Assembly: GCA_016792935.1 (NCBI GenBank) | Contig: JAEUJS010000311.1 | Span: forward strand, 1-45,045 | Reading direction: 5' to 3' | DNA from: Archangium sp. | Lineage (GTDB): Bacteria; Myxococcota; Myxococcia; Myxococcales; Myxococcaceae | Length of the DNA: 45,045 bases | Shown: one piece after another, positions 17,401-24,691 of the stretch | Numbering within the stretch: the stretch's first letter is position 1 | Layout: each line of letters starts with the position of its first letter | Notes under the pieces: model-generated | The model's input: the letters and a program-made list of their open reading frames with translations, nothing else | Told to the model about the DNA's origin: nothing | Database searches by the model: none | Position numbers and translations under genes: made by a program

Positions 17401-18699
17401 CACGTCAGCGCGCGACGGCTTCGCTGCGCCAGGAGCCCCGGGAGAAGCGGGAGGCGGAGCCGACGGCGGCGGAGGCAGTGACTGCGTCGACGAACGCGCG
17501 ACCTGCGACGGTGACGCAGCGGGCGGAGAGAACGCCGGGTTGTTTCCGGTGTTCCCCTTCACCGGCGCGGGCGTGGGCGAGTTGCCGACGGCTGCTCCAA
17601 AGGCGGCGAACGGGTCAGACCTCGCGAGCGGAGCCGACGTCGCGACGGGCACGCCTTTGGGCGGCGAGATGCGCGAGGGCGACACCATCTTCGCGTGCGG
17701 CGTCGCCATCACTTGTTCACCACCCGACGCCGTCGCCCCAAAGGGCTTGGGGCCCGAGCCCGGCGCCTTCTGCTGTTGCGCGGGCGGCTCTTCGTACTGC
17801 GTGGCGAGCGCGGCGAGCTGACGCGTGCCGACGCGATGACCGCTGTTGGCGACGAATTCCTCGAGCGCCGACGCGAGCTCGCGGCAATTCTGGAAGCGCA
17901 CCGAGAGCTGCTTGGCCATCGCCTTCTTGACGATGTTTGCGTACTCCACCGGCACGTCGGGCCGACGCTGCAGCAACGGCACCGGGTCGGTCTGGATGAT
18001 GGCGGCGAGCAACTGCGGGTCGGGCATGCGCTCGTACGGCCGCGTGCCGGCGGCAATCTCGTAGAGGATGACGCCCAGCGCGTAGACGTCGGCGCGAAGG
18101 TCGGCCTCTCCGATGATTTGCTCGGGAGGCATGTACGCAATCTTTCCCTTCACCGTGCCCGGCGCGGCGTTGGACTGTTGCGTTCCACTCTTGCTGACGC
18201 CGAAGTCGACGACCTTCACCGCGCCGTTGCGCGCGATGAGCATGTTGTCGGTGCTGACGTCGCAGTGAATGAGCCCCAGCGGTTTTCCCGACGGGTCGGC
18301 GAACTCGTGCACGTACGCGAGGCCTTCGCAGGCTTCTTCGATGACGCGCGCTCCGACGGCGAAGGGCAGTCGCTGTTCTGGAGCAGCGCGCAGGATGGAC
18401 CGCAGGTTCGGACCATCGACGTATTCCATCGCGAGGAAGTAGGTGCCGTTCACTTCACCGAAGTCGAAGATTTGCGCGACCGCGGGATGCGCGAACTGCG
18501 CGGCCATGCGCGCTTCCTGCAAGAACATCGAGACGAACTCGGGGTCGTTCGCGAGGTTCGGGAGAATGCGTTTGATGACGAGCGATTTCTCGAAGCCGCC
18601 GGGACCGACGGCCTTCGCAAGAAACACCTCGGCCATCCCGCCAGTCGCCAGCTTTCGTACCAGGTGGTACCGACCGAGCTGTTCCCCTTCGCTCGCCAT
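14413..18699 (-). CDS. Giant Ser/Thr kinase with NLTPGTR repeats and HD-GYP-like C-terminus
   Basis: This 1428-residue protein has a kinase domain at about 9-285: LATGGMAEVFLA, VIKRILP, DFGVS, YMPPEQ. The catalytic motif is HCD (His145, Cys146, Asp147 in HCDVSTDN), so it is a non-RD kinase. Residues about 290-530 are Pro/Ala/Ser-rich and disordered. Residues 536-607 hold eight NLTPGTR-type units. A long helical, HEAT-like region follows (about 640-1010), then a mixed region. The last part (about 1190-1428) resembles an HD-GYP domain, but the HD and GK metal residues read AD and GN (FFADVGNFDL). No membrane helix is seen. It probably scaffolds as well as phosphorylates. Confidence 0.9.
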   Translation of the reverse strand: MASEGEQLGRYHLVRKLATGGMAEVFLAKAVGPGGFEKSLVIKRILPNLANDPEFVSMFLQEARMAAQFAHPAVAQIFDFGEVNGTYFLAMEYVDGPNLRSILRAAPEQRLPFAVGARVIEEACEGLAYVHEFADPSGKPLGLIHCDVSTDNMLIARNGAVKVVDFGVSKSGTQQSNAAPGTVKGKIAYMPPEQIIGEADLRADVYALGVILYEIAAGTRPYERMPDPQLLAAIIQTDPVPLLQRRPDVPVEYANIVKKAMAKQLSVRFQNCRELASALEEFVANSGHRVGTRQLAALATQYEEPPAQQQKAPGSGPKPFGATASGGEQVMATPHAKMVSPSRISPPKGVPVATSAPLARSDPFAAFGAAVGNSPTPAPVKGNTGNNPAFSPPAASPSQVARSSTQSLPPPPSAPPPASPGAPGAAKPSRADVLFDQFFSDLNDSGSFKAKPSAPPAPAAPAAKPAPAPPSASANKFKQSKTGGFSVVLGEPDEPEAVEPEKEDDAGGMKITVGTSASGVMYDSLKRPSSPNLLSNLTPGTRANLTPGTRSNLTPGTRPPESFADLTSNLTPGTRANLTPGTRGNLTPGTRANLTPGTSANLTPGTQASRITQPLPAPPSRSGVNQAFVPAPSAPPAPVLNTPEARAAMVMADASAMRLYEADSGAIASPAEIEPLLREFERDEGVQLLVRYPGHVHRLMKIIEAEPLLSERVAGAVDGLFMAEAWGPLASLLERLKLGANTDAQHKWVYEYALSIFATADQARRISLRLREAPPSDVEGLGRLIPYFGPAFAELWLGLFENLDLAASRDAILPGLAGLAAQNPAPFLERLQPKRPRRLMELTYCLEKGKVGARVTVMREMLSRLDPSRRREVLSGLARAGSDEGFKLVCAAVTEDQNAPEAAETRLHAIQLLGKHFPDRVFSALEGVLAPSSSGAWSENERRAMWVAVGQSTSPAAFEAVTKEVLARAPLLGRAKADQRKVDVLEALAVMKSPQAAQLMRQIAEDSSQADVVRQAADRHVRSAELVEHHASHVSETRRWDRNPPGWRDVLIDLAALAGASRLVELDSASFDPAFTRLSKTLAALLPAGAQAVVACSPTLTVNGAPVNDGADLAVDRILKAFGARAIGGFTFTRQPPRAELELLVRWLAAGSNAEGIELNAVTLVSSNGAMPKPAKLPPRVPPMTDFSREAMIRYVDLVLSFRAWFQERKTNPRAPMPDTSALFHELAAAMSSRHVRFCGLVPRTFDRNAEVFHAANVAIIAMGFAAELGLQHQQIEDLGTWAFFADVGNFDLKDDTFAHAGKLSDAEQADVATARKISVRWPFLKLGDKPGATAWSAMVSEQDLDWGTREFPGTLGLNATIGSLGAVLALCRAWESLTSASPSRPEPMTKEAALEVLTQKASHRFRPDVLALFAKYLAKQSFRPLGK
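16879..17094 (-). repeat. 24-base coding repeat encoding NLTPGTR units
   Basis: Eight imperfect 24-base units each encode NLTPGTR plus one variable residue. They are split three and five by a short PPESFADLTS insert. Synonymous changes between units show some age rather than a very recent expansion. Confidence 0.95.
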
Positions 18700-18727
18700 C
18701 GCGCGGCGGCATCGTAGCGTGTTCCCC

Positions 18728-18744
18728 CAGCAGCGCAGCTGCTG
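18728..18744. promoter_or_regulatory. Palindrome between divergent kinase and PEGA-like genes
   Basis: CAGCAGC-GCA-GCTGCTG is a perfect 7-base inverted repeat in the 129-base region between the two divergent starts. It may be an operator for one or both genes; no clear -10/-35 pair was seen there. Confidence 0.35.
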
Positions 18745-18828
18745 ATCAAGTCGTCAGCGCCGATCACACGCGATGGTGCAGTGCGGGCGGACTCGACATT
18801 CGGGTGAATCCAGTAGAGAGGACTTGCA

Positions 18829-19932
18829 ATGTTCTCCCTCGCGCTCTCGCTCGTGCTGAACGCCGGACCAAAGCCCCCTGGGGCGACGGCGTTGGGTGAG
18901 GGAAAGCCCTCAGTCACCGTGGTCGTCGATGGTCCTCGCGCCGAAGACACGAAGAAGACGCTCCAGTCCGTCTCGCTCCCGGTCGAGCTGCGGTTGACCG
19001 ATGCCCCAGCGAGCGTGGGTGTGGGTGCGACACCGAGCCCGTGGCCAGAGAAGTTGGCGGCCGCTCGGCGCGCGTACGTGAGCGCCAACTTCGCCGAATG
19101 CCTGAAACAACTCGAAGGTGATGCAGCTGCTGCAGACCTGTTGTCGGCCGGAGAGCGACTCCTCACAGCGCGACTCCTCGCGTGGCGCACCGCATGCCAC
19201 ACCGGAGCCAACCAACCGCAACCCGCACGCGCGGCCGCGACGGCGCTCGCCACCTTCCAGCTCGCCCTGCCCGAAGACGTGGGCTCCATGACGCCCGACG
19301 TGGAGAGCGTGTTGGCTCGAACCATCAGCACGGTCAGCGCGGCTCCACTCCGAAAGGTGCGAGTGGAAAGCACGCCCAGTGGCGCGTCGGTCGAGGTCGA
19401 TGGTCGGCCCGCGGCATGCACCACGCCCTGCTCCGTGGATGTGTTGGCCGGAGCGCATGTGGTTCGACTGTCGGCAGATGGCTACAGCCCCGCGTGGAAG
19501 TTGGTGGCCGATGACGCGCCGCCGGCGTTCACGTTGGAGCCTGCGTCTCCCGAGCTCGCTGCGAAGCAGTGGCGCGCGCGGCTGCAGCACGGTGAGGCGC
19601 TCGACTCGGAAGCGTCGGTGCGGTTGTTGTCGAGCGCGTTGCGTGCGCCGCGACTCGCGGTGGTGACGAGTGAAGCGGCAGCTCCCAAGACGCTGCGTGG
19701 AGCGCTCGCCGTCGATGGCGTGTTGACCACGCGCGCCGAGCGAGACGGCGACGCGGAAGGTCTGGTGCGCGACTTGTTGGTGCGCGGCAAGGTGGTCGAA
19801 GAAGCGCCGCCGCTCTACCAACGCTGGCCGTTCTGGCTCGCCGTGGGAGTCGCCGCAGTTGCAGCGGGCACGACGACCGCCATCGTGGTCGGCACGCGGC
19901 AGACGGTGACGCGCGTGGAGCTCTCGCCATGA
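18829..19932 (+). CDS. PEGA-like domain membrane protein
   Basis: This 367-residue protein has an N-terminal signal-like segment. A helical region at about 80-160 could be TPR-like. A PEGA-like repeat at about 180-225 reads VESTPSGASVEVDG...TPC...DVLAGAHVVRLSADGY. One C-terminal transmembrane helix (about 328-352) is followed by a short tail. PEGA domains are surface or periplasmic beta modules common beside myxobacterial kinases. The start is supported by AGAGGA six bases before the ATG. The gene is divergent from the giant kinase and overlaps the next lipoprotein gene (ATGA), so it may be part of the same envelope pathway. Confidence 0.75.
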   Translation: MFSLALSLVLNAGPKPPGATALGEGKPSVTVVVDGPRAEDTKKTLQSVSLPVELRLTDAPASVGVGATPSPWPEKLAAARRAYVSANFAECLKQLEGDAAAADLLSAGERLLTARLLAWRTACHTGANQPQPARAAATALATFQLALPEDVGSMTPDVESVLARTISTVSAAPLRKVRVESTPSGASVEVDGRPAACTTPCSVDVLAGAHVVRLSADGYSPAWKLVADDAPPAFTLEPASPELAAKQWRARLQHGEALDSEASVRLLSSALRAPRLAVVTSEAAAPKTLRGALAVDGVLTTRAERDGDAEGLVRDLLVRGKVVEEAPPLYQRWPFWLAVGVAAVAAGTTTAIVVGTRQTVTRVELSP

Positions 19933-20612
19933 CTGAGCGCGAGCGCGAAAACTCCCTCTCCCTCAGGGAGAGGGGTTGGGGTGAGGGAGCACGTCCTCTG
20001 CTCCTCACGCTGTTCTTCTCCCTCAGCGCGTGCATCGAGACCCGCAGCGTCGCGCTCACCTTCGGCACCGACGGCGAAGGGCTCGACGGCTTCATGTGCA
20101 AGGACACGAGCGGAACGTTGCTCCTCTCTCGCGCACCGACCGACGGCAAGACGAGCCTGGTCATCGACTTCGTGAAGCTCGGCGGAGTGCCCGGCTGCCG
20201 CACCGGCCAGCTCATGAAGTGGTGCAGCGCGCACGACTGCTCGGCGATTGGCGGCAAGCGCAGCTGCGTCACCGTGAATTTGCCGCCGCCGTCGATGGCG
20301 CGTGAAGAGCTGCGCGCGGCGTTGCTCAACGCGCTGCGAGCGGGCGACCCCTTTCAAGCGACCGCCGACGCGCCCGACGAGTTCGTCCTCGTTCGCGTGG
20401 TGGGCACGACGCAGTCGTGTGACGAGGTCGCGCCGGGCGGAGACGCACTCCCCGCGTTCGACAAGTCGAAGCTCGTCGGCTGCGCGTACAGCTGCCCGGT
20501 GCTCTTCGACAAAGTCGAGCAGGACGTCTACCTGGGCTTCGAGACGCTCACGACGACGTGCGAGCAGGGCGTGCGCATCTGCAGCGATGGTCAGCTGCAG
20601 TGGCAGCCGTAA
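19929..20612 (+). CDS. Lipoprotein with repeat-encoded N-terminus
   Basis: This 227-residue lipoprotein has its lipobox FSLSAC at Cys35, unusually far from the start. Residues about 8-20 (SLSLRERGWGEG) are encoded by the dispersed repeat, which lengthens the N-region of the signal peptide. The ATG overlaps the upstream stop (ATGA) and no other in-frame ATG, GTG or TTG lies before the hydrophobic core, so the repeat is probably translated. The mature part contains several Cys residues (MKWCSAHDCS, GCAYSCPVL, TTTCEQGVRIC) that could form disulfides. No family was recognised. The gene ends flush against the convergent sigma-54 activator gene. Confidence 0.75.
   Translation: MTERERENSLSLRERGWGEGARPLLLTLFFSLSACIETRSVALTFGTDGEGLDGFMCKDTSGTLLLSRAPTDGKTSLVIDFVKLGGVPGCRTGQLMKWCSAHDCSAIGGKRSCVTVNLPPPSMAREELRAALLNALRAGDPFQATADAPDEFVLVRVVGTTQSCDEVAPGGDALPAFDKSKLVGCAYSCPVLFDKVEQDVYLGFETLTTTCEQGVRICSDGQLQWQP
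19952..19988. repeat. Dispersed GC-rich repeat, copy 2
   Basis: CTCCCTCTCCCTC pairs imperfectly with GGGAGAGGGG, followed by a TTGGGGTGAGGGA tail. It lies in the same plus-strand orientation as copies 1 and 3. Here the host gene is on the plus strand, so a different reading frame is used. Confidence 0.85.
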
Positions 20613-21917
20613 TCACTCGCCGCGGAGGCGATGCCGCTGCAGCAACTCAATCAAGTGCGAGCGGTCCATCTTCGCGTGCCGCGACGCCGCGCTGACGTTC
20701 CCGCTCGTCAGCTCGAGCAACTTCTTCAAGTAGTGCACCTCGAAGCGGTTGAGCACTTCGGTGCGCGCGTCTTTGTACGTGCGGTCGGGGCCGGGCAGCG
20801 CGCCATCTGACGTGAGGGCCGCGGGGCTCTCGAGCACCGGCGGCTCTCCCATCGCGAGCGTCGCCTCGACGAGGTTGCGCAGCTCACGCACGTTGCCCGG
20901 CCACGCGTGCGCACGCAGCGCGGTGAGCGCGTCCTTCGAGAAGAGACTCTCGAGCTTCGCCTCGCTCCCGGCCTCGCGGAGGAAGTGCGCGATGAGCAAT
21001 TCCAAATCATCCGAGCGCTCCCGCAGCGAGGGCACTTCGAGCTTCACGACAGCGAGGCGGAAGTAGAGGTCGAGGCGGAACTGCCCCGAGTTCACCAGCG
21101 CGCGCAAATCGCGATGCGTCGCCGAGACGACACGCACGTCGACGCTCAACTCTTCCGAGCCACCGACGCGTCGAAAGCGACGACGCTCGAGTACGCCGAG
21201 CAACGAGGCCTGCAGCGTTGGAGAGAGCTCTCCGATTTCATCGAGGAACACCGTGCCGCCGTTCGCGCGCTCGAAGGCGCCGGCGTGACGGCGGTCGGCT
21301 CCAGTGAACGCGCCACGCTCGTGACCGAAGAGCTCTGACGCGACGAGCCCCGGAGAGAGCGAGCCGCAATCCACGGTGACGAATGGTTTGCGGTTGCGAG
21401 CGCCGCGTTCATGGAGCGCGGTGGCGATGAGCTCCTTGCCGGTGCCCGACTCTCCTTGCAGCAACACCGCGCTCTCGCTGCGAGCCGCCTTGTCGATGCG
21501 CGCGAGCAAGGTGCGCATCACCGGCGACTGACCTTTGAGCGGCCCCAGGGTGTCGCCTTCCGACAGCTCGACGCTGCCGGTCTTGCCGCTGCCGACTTCG
21601 ATTTGCGTGTGGCCGAGCGTGAGCACCGTGCCGGGCGGAACGAGCGCTTCGGTGAGCGACAGCCCGTGCGCGAGCGTGGAATTGGTCGAGCCCAGGTCCT
21701 TCACCGCGACCTTGTCTCCGCGCTTGCTGAGCTCGACGTGGAAGCGCGACACCGACGGGTCGCTGAGCTTGAGCGTGTTGCCTTCGGCGATGCCGACGGT
21801 GATGGCGTCGGTCGAATCGGAAACGCTCAGACCCAGGTCGGGGCCCGCGACCACCCGCGCCGACAACGTACGCACCGGAAGTCCGACGACAGCGATGGGG
21901 AGCGTGCCCTCACTCAT
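20613..21917 (-). CDS. FHA-domain sigma-54-dependent transcription activator
   Basis: This 434-residue activator has an FHA domain (about 28-110, with SVSRFHVEL and DLGSTNST) in place of a receiver, so it should respond to a phospho-Thr partner. The AAA+ domain (about 125-355) has Walker A GESGTGKE, the sigma-54-contacting GAFTGA loop intact in ERGAFTGADRR, Walker B VFLDEIGE and WPGNVREL. A Fis-type helix-turn-helix ends the protein (SGNVSAASRHAKMDRSHLIE core). FHA activators in myxobacteria are known to link Ser/Thr kinases to sigma-54 promoters. It is divergent from the propeller-peroxidase pair across a region with two palindromes, its likely targets by position. Confidence 0.95.
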   Translation of the reverse strand: MSEGTLPIAVVGLPVRTLSARVVAGPDLGLSVSDSTDAITVGIAEGNTLKLSDPSVSRFHVELSKRGDKVAVKDLGSTNSTLAHGLSLTEALVPPGTVLTLGHTQIEVGSGKTGSVELSEGDTLGPLKGQSPVMRTLLARIDKAARSESAVLLQGESGTGKELIATALHERGARNRKPFVTVDCGSLSPGLVASELFGHERGAFTGADRRHAGAFERANGGTVFLDEIGELSPTLQASLLGVLERRRFRRVGGSEELSVDVRVVSATHRDLRALVNSGQFRLDLYFRLAVVKLEVPSLRERSDDLELLIAHFLREAGSEAKLESLFSKDALTALRAHAWPGNVRELRNLVEATLAMGEPPVLESPAALTSDGALPGPDRTYKDARTEVLNRFEVHYLKKLLELTSGNVSAASRHAKMDRSHLIELLQRHRLRGE

Positions 21918-21953
21918 GACGCGACTTCATAGCGCAGCGCAGAGAGCCGTCTC

Positions 21954-21991
21954 TGTCGGCTGTTCCCGACAACTGTCGGCTCGACCCGACA
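21954..21991. promoter_or_regulatory. Two tandem palindromes, candidate activator binding sites
   Basis: TGTCGG-N6-CCGACA occurs twice (21954-21971 and 21974-21991), separated by AC. Centre-to-centre spacing is 20 bases, close to two helical turns. The flanks are also repeated, giving 20-base direct repeats with three mismatches. The site lies between the FHA activator gene and the propeller-peroxidase genes, so dimers of the activator are the natural candidate ligand. Confidence 0.6.
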
Positions 21992-22024
21992 ACGCAGGAA
22001 AGCCTGATCCGAGCGAAGCACGCT

Positions 22025-22040
22025 CGGTGCGCGGCTTGCT
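22025..22040 (+). promoter_or_regulatory. Candidate sigma-54 promoter
   Basis: GG at 22026-22027 and GC at 22038-22039 have the required ten-base gap, and the -12 side reads TTGCT. The -24 side matches poorly beyond GG and the trailing CG. Transcription would start near 22050, three or four bases before the ATG, giving a nearly leaderless message; no Shine-Dalgarno is visible before that ATG. Confidence 0.35.
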
Positions 22041-22053
22041 TCAGGCCGCCGCC

Positions 22054-24675
22054 ATGAACTTCCACGCACGAGTACTCCTGGGCGCAGTCACTGCGGTGAC
22101 GCTGTTGGCCTGTCCGACGAATCCCGAACCTGACGGCGGAGCGATGACCGGTGGAGGCACCGCCGCCACTGGCGGAGGCAACGTCACCGGCGGTGGCGGC
22201 GGCGGAAGCGCTGGCGGCGGAGATCCCTCAGGCGGCGGCACTGGCGGCATGGGCGGCTCCGGCGGCATGGGCGGCTCCGGCGGCATGGGCGGGTCAGGTC
22301 CCACCGGCGGCGGCGGAAATACCGGCCCGATTCTCCCGCGGCCCAACCACTCGACGCCGGTGCAAATCACCACCAACGACCAGGTCGTGGTGATGGTGAA
22401 CCAGGACAGCAACTCGCTGTCCATCTTCAGCGCCGCGCAGAAGACGCGCACCGCGAGCGTGAACTTCGGCAACGACACCTTCCCCGTGTCGGTCGCGATT
22501 CACCCTGACAACGTCACCGCGTTCGTGGTGCTCCGCCGCACGGGCGAGCTCGCAAAGGTGCAGGCCATCGACACGGTGAGCCCGACCGTCAGCGCGACAC
22601 GCGCGCAGGTCGGCTCAGAGCCGACGGGCGTAGCGCTCACTCCGAGCGGAGCCATCGCCGTGGTCGCCAACTTCAACGAAGGCACGCTGAGCTTCGTCGA
22701 CACCGCGAGCATGTCGGTGGTCGGCACCGCGAACGTCGGCGGCAACCCGCGCGCGCTCGCCATCAGCAACGACAACGACACGGACGACTTCGACGAGAAG
22801 GTCTTCGTCACGCAGTTCTTCGGCGACGCCACGTCGGAGATGACCGACAACGGCCGCGTCGGAAAGGTGCAGGTCGTCGACCTCAACACCCGCGCCGTCA
22901 CCGCGACCATCTCGCTCAACCCCATCGCCGACACCGGGTTCGCGAACACGCTCGCTGACGGCGGAGTCACCGCCAACGTCGGCTGCGGCATCAACCAGCT
23001 CTTCTCGATTGCGCTGAACAACAACAACAACAAGGGCTACGTGACGAGCGTGTGCGCCGCGCCCGCGGGCCCGGTCTTCAAGTTCACCAACGTCTTCGCC
23101 GCGGTCTCGGTGTTCGACCTGACCACCAACACCGAAGACACCGGCCCAGCCGGCAGCGTGGCGCTCTCGCGGCTCATCGCGGCGCAGGGCAGCTCGACGT
23201 CGAACCTGCTCGGCGTGCCCATCGGCATCGACTTCAAGCCCGGCACCAACGTCGCGTACGTCGCCTCGCAGGCGGGCGACACCGTGCAGCGCGTGCACTT
23301 CACCGGCATGACGTCGGGCCGCGGCCCCATCATCCTCGGGCCTGACGCGACGTTCGCGCAGATCAGCACGCGCGGCAGCGGCGGCATCAAGGTTCCGTTG
23401 GGCATCGTCGTCGCGCACCAGGCGAACAACGCGTACGTCGCGAACTGGGCCGAGCGCTCGTTGTCCATCATCGACCTCGCGACGCAGAGCCTCGACACCG
23501 ACGTGAACTCCGCGGCGTTGCCGGTGGCCAACACGCCCGAGGCGCACGTGCTCGCGGGCCTCAAGTTCTTCTTCACCGGCACGGGGCGCTGGGCTGACCG
23601 TTCAGTGAACTCGTGCGGCAGCTGCCACCCCGACGGTCTGTCGGACCACATCACCTGGCAATTCGCCGCGGGGCCGCGTCAGTCGACTCCGCTCGACGGC
23701 ACGTACGCGAAGAACAACCCGAACGATCAACGCGCGCTCAACTGGACCGGCATCTTCGACGAGATGCACGACTTCGAGCTCAACACGCGCGGCACCGCGG
23801 GCGGCAAGGGCGCCATCACCACCGGCACGCCTCCGGCCGACGTGGTGTTCAACTTGACCAACGGCGTGTCGCTCGACGCGGGCGTCACCAACATCACGCG
23901 CAACGACTTCCTCTCGGGTTCGACGAAGGCGGTCGTCGCTTCGGTCGCGGCCATCAAGGACTGGGATGAGATCGACGAATACGTGAAGACCATCAAGCCG
24001 CTGAAGGCGCCGCGCGGCGGCAACACCGGAGACATCGGCATGGGCCGCACCATCTTCGTGAACAACAACTGCGCGTTCTGCCACGGCGGGCCGAAGTGGG
24101 CGAACAGCCGGGTGCCGTACACGCCGTCACCGGAGAAGAATGGCTCGCTCCCGGGCGTGAACATGTTGCCGGCCGCGGCGACGGGGCTTCGCACCGAGAA
24201 CAAGCCGCAGACCCTGCCCATGGGTCCGCAGTCGATTCAGAACACCGACACCGCGAAGGTCGACATCGAGCGCGGCGTGATGCTCTTCAACGGCATGACC
24301 GGCAACGTCGGCCCCGAGCGCATCACGTGCGTGCTGCGCAGCGTCGGCACGTTCGACCGCATGTCCACCATCGAGCGCAAGGCTGACGGCACGCAGGCGC
24401 AGGGCATCAAGGGCTTCAACCCGCCCTCGTTGCTCTCCGCGAACGTCGGTGCTCCGTATTTCCATCACGGAGCGGCGCGGCGGCTCGAAGACGTCTTCAC
24501 CCCCACGTGGAAGGCGCACTACCAGGCGGCCTCGGTGAACTTCCTCGCCAACGACGGCACCACGCCCGCCGAGCAGACCGAGATTCGTCAGCTCGTCGCG
24601 TTCTTGCGCAGCATCGACGAGACCACGACGCCGGTTTCCATCCCCGCCGCGCAGGACATCTGCGGTGGCTACTAA
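22054..24675 (+). CDS. Lipoprotein: beta-propeller plus di-haem cytochrome c peroxidase-like domain
   Basis: This 873-residue protein has a lipobox VTLLAC (Cys20), then a Gly-rich linker to about residue 90. A YVTN-type beta-propeller follows (about 95-490; repeats such as VSVAIHPDNVTAFVVLRRTGE and GVALTPSGAIAVVANFNEGT in core form). The C-terminal part has two haem-c sites, CGSCH (521-525) and CAFCH (673-677), and a late GAPYFHHGAARRLEDVF segment as in MauG/cytochrome-c-peroxidase proteins. By family it should carry two haems on the cell surface and act as peroxidase or oxidase. The ATG at 22054 gives the signal peptide; upstream in-frame codons belong to the intergenic region and the antisense of the activator gene. 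Confidence 0.9.
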   Translation: MNFHARVLLGAVTAVTLLACPTNPEPDGGAMTGGGTAATGGGNVTGGGGGGSAGGGDPSGGGTGGMGGSGGMGGSGGMGGSGPTGGGGNTGPILPRPNHSTPVQITTNDQVVVMVNQDSNSLSIFSAAQKTRTASVNFGNDTFPVSVAIHPDNVTAFVVLRRTGELAKVQAIDTVSPTVSATRAQVGSEPTGVALTPSGAIAVVANFNEGTLSFVDTASMSVVGTANVGGNPRALAISNDNDTDDFDEKVFVTQFFGDATSEMTDNGRVGKVQVVDLNTRAVTATISLNPIADTGFANTLADGGVTANVGCGINQLFSIALNNNNNKGYVTSVCAAPAGPVFKFTNVFAAVSVFDLTTNTEDTGPAGSVALSRLIAAQGSSTSNLLGVPIGIDFKPGTNVAYVASQAGDTVQRVHFTGMTSGRGPIILGPDATFAQISTRGSGGIKVPLGIVVAHQANNAYVANWAERSLSIIDLATQSLDTDVNSAALPVANTPEAHVLAGLKFFFTGTGRWADRSVNSCGSCHPDGLSDHITWQFAAGPRQSTPLDGTYAKNNPNDQRALNWTGIFDEMHDFELNTRGTAGGKGAITTGTPPADVVFNLTNGVSLDAGVTNITRNDFLSGSTKAVVASVAAIKDWDEIDEYVKTIKPLKAPRGGNTGDIGMGRTIFVNNNCAFCHGGPKWANSRVPYTPSPEKNGSLPGVNMLPAAATGLRTENKPQTLPMGPQSIQNTDTAKVDIERGVMLFNGMTGNVGPERITCVLRSVGTFDRMSTIERKADGTQAQGIKGFNPPSLLSANVGAPYFHHGAARRLEDVFTPTWKAHYQAASVNFLANDGTTPAEQTEIRQLVAFLRSIDETTTPVSIPAAQDICGGY
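22243..22296 (+). repeat. Three 18-base units encoding GGMGGS
   Basis: Three near-identical units of GGCGGCATGGGCGGCTCC lie in the Gly-rich linker of the first propeller-peroxidase lipoprotein. The neighbouring paralogue has a Gly linker of different sequence, so the linkers evolve by local repeat slippage. Confidence 0.9.
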
Positions 24676-24691
24676 CGAGTAGGTTCACGCC

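Noticed and set aside
21535..22053. Upstream extension of the first propeller-peroxidase frame
   Set aside because: It crosses the antisense of the FHA activator gene and the palindromes. ATG 22054 starts directly at the signal peptide.
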